Source: Rhodoferax sp. U11-2br
GTDB lineage: Bacteria > Pseudomonadota > Gammaproteobacteria > Burkholderiales > Burkholderiaceae_C
Length of the DNA: 64,000 bases
Assembly (NCBI RefSeq): GCF_018619435.1
Contig: NZ_JAHFZF010000015.1
Span: 1-64,000 of the forward strand
Direction: 5' to 3'
The notes beneath the pieces were generated by a model that ran no database searches, was not told the origin of the DNA, and was given only the letters and a program-made list of their open reading frames with translations. The position numbers and the translations under genes were made by a program. Of this stretch, positions 63,570-64,000 are shown piece by piece (the first letter of the stretch is position 1; each line of letters opens with the position of its first letter).

Positions 63570-64000
63570 ATGCCTGACTACAGCGCGGGTCACCAGCTGG
63601 ATCTGCTACAGGGTGCCCAGGCGTTTTTTGATGCCTTGGTGAGGGATATCGATGCCGCCACCCATGAGGTGCGCTTGGAGACCTATATCTTCCAGGTGTA
63701 TGGCAGTGGCGAGCGGGTGGCTCAGGCGCTGATGAATGCTGCCCAACGCGGGGTGCAGGTCTATCTGGTGATGGACGGTGTCGGCACGCCTGGCTTGCCC
63801 GAGCCCTGGCCCAAGCGTTTTGACGCAGCCGGTGTGCACTGGCTGATTTTTGCGCCATTGGGCACCTTTGGGCTGCTGCGGCCCAGCCGCTGGCGGCGAT
63901 TGCACCGCAAGCTGTGTGTGGTGGATGGCAAGCTGGCGTATTGCGGTGGCATCAATATCCTGGATGACTGGTGGGACCCGCACTACGGTCCACTGGAGGC
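63570..64000 (+). CDS. clsB: Cardiolipin synthase ClsB-like, N-terminal part
   Basis: At least 143 codons, cut by the window end. Begins MPDYSAGHQLDLLQGAQAFF. EVRLETYIFQVYGSG is the usual lead-in of phospholipase D-type synthases. The first HKD motif HRKLCVVDGKLAYCGGIN is intact. TGAGGTC lies nine bases before the ATG. Preceded by the endo/exonuclease/phosphatase gene, the ybhP-clsB order. Second HKD motif lies outside the window. Confidence 0.88.
   Translation, partial: MPDYSAGHQLDLLQGAQAFFDALVRDIDAATHEVRLETYIFQVYGSGERVAQALMNAAQRGVQVYLVMDGVGTPGLPEPWPKRFDAAGVHWLIFAPLGTFGLLRPSRWRRLHRKLCVVDGKLAYCGGINILDDWWDPHYGPLE

Overview
The window looks like a chromosomal segment of a betaproteobacterium in the order Burkholderiales, most likely family Comamonadaceae (Rhodoferax/Polaromonas-like). 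This rests on the high-GC coding style, the trxB / crp-ftsK-lolA-rarA neighbourhood, the ubiE-ubiJ-ubiB set, a cysteine-less L33, and overall protein character. The genus is inference. I see no phage, insertion sequence, CRISPR array, tRNA or rRNA. Gene density is high and the frames are intact.

Layout. 0-6 kb: outer-membrane efflux lipoprotein (-), RsmB-like rRNA methyltransferase, acyl-CoA desaturase, a two-domain methylglyoxal-synthase-like protein, then rpmB-rpmG (-). 6-14 kb: trxB (-), a Crp/Fnr regulator overlapping ftsK, lolA, a SnoaL-PAS-GGDEF diguanylate cyclase, rarA. 14.2-17.7 kb: livHMGF branched-chain amino acid type ABC genes without a binding protein. 17.8-32.1 kb: a purine scavenging block with 8-oxoguanine deaminase, an Fnr-like regulator, xdhAB, a BMP/Nup-type nucleoside ABC importer, adenine deaminase, a YhhQ-type queuosine-precursor transporter and guanine deaminase. 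Adenine, guanine, 8-oxoguanine and (hypo)xanthine would all converge on urate. 32-39 kb: AraC regulator + EamA exporter, dcd, RhlE-type helicase, apaH, a CBS/CNNM protein, an ElyC/YdcF-like protein. 39.4-43 kb: four genes for a Na+-translocating biotin decarboxylase (methylmalonyl-CoA type), preceded by an FNR-like box. 43-52 kb: pbpC and a giant alpha-2-macroglobulin, then an orphan RskA-like protein and argH. 53.5-64 kb: an AlgZ/AlgR-like two-component pair, ubiE, a Tim44-like protein, ubiJ, ubiB, an FmdB zinc-ribbon gene, a DUF502 membrane protein, aspS, nudB, an endo/exonuclease/phosphatase and the start of a ClsB-like cardiolipin synthase.

The most unusual signal is not a gene. It is a dispersed imperfect-palindrome repeat of about 36 bp, with core GCCTCTAGCCCTT ... 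AAGGGCTGATAGCTA, found about a dozen times on both strands. Some copies sit immediately after stop codons. Others lie inside genes and are read through in frame: in the N-terminal signal segments of LolA and PbpC (same frame in both), in linkers of XdhA and the LytTR regulator and in the macroglobulin (same frame in these three), and possibly in RarA. This resembles the in-frame palindromic elements known from Rickettsia. Other leads are a methylglyoxal synthase fused to a catalytically degenerate copy of itself, and likely anaerobic control of the Na+ pump decarboxylase.
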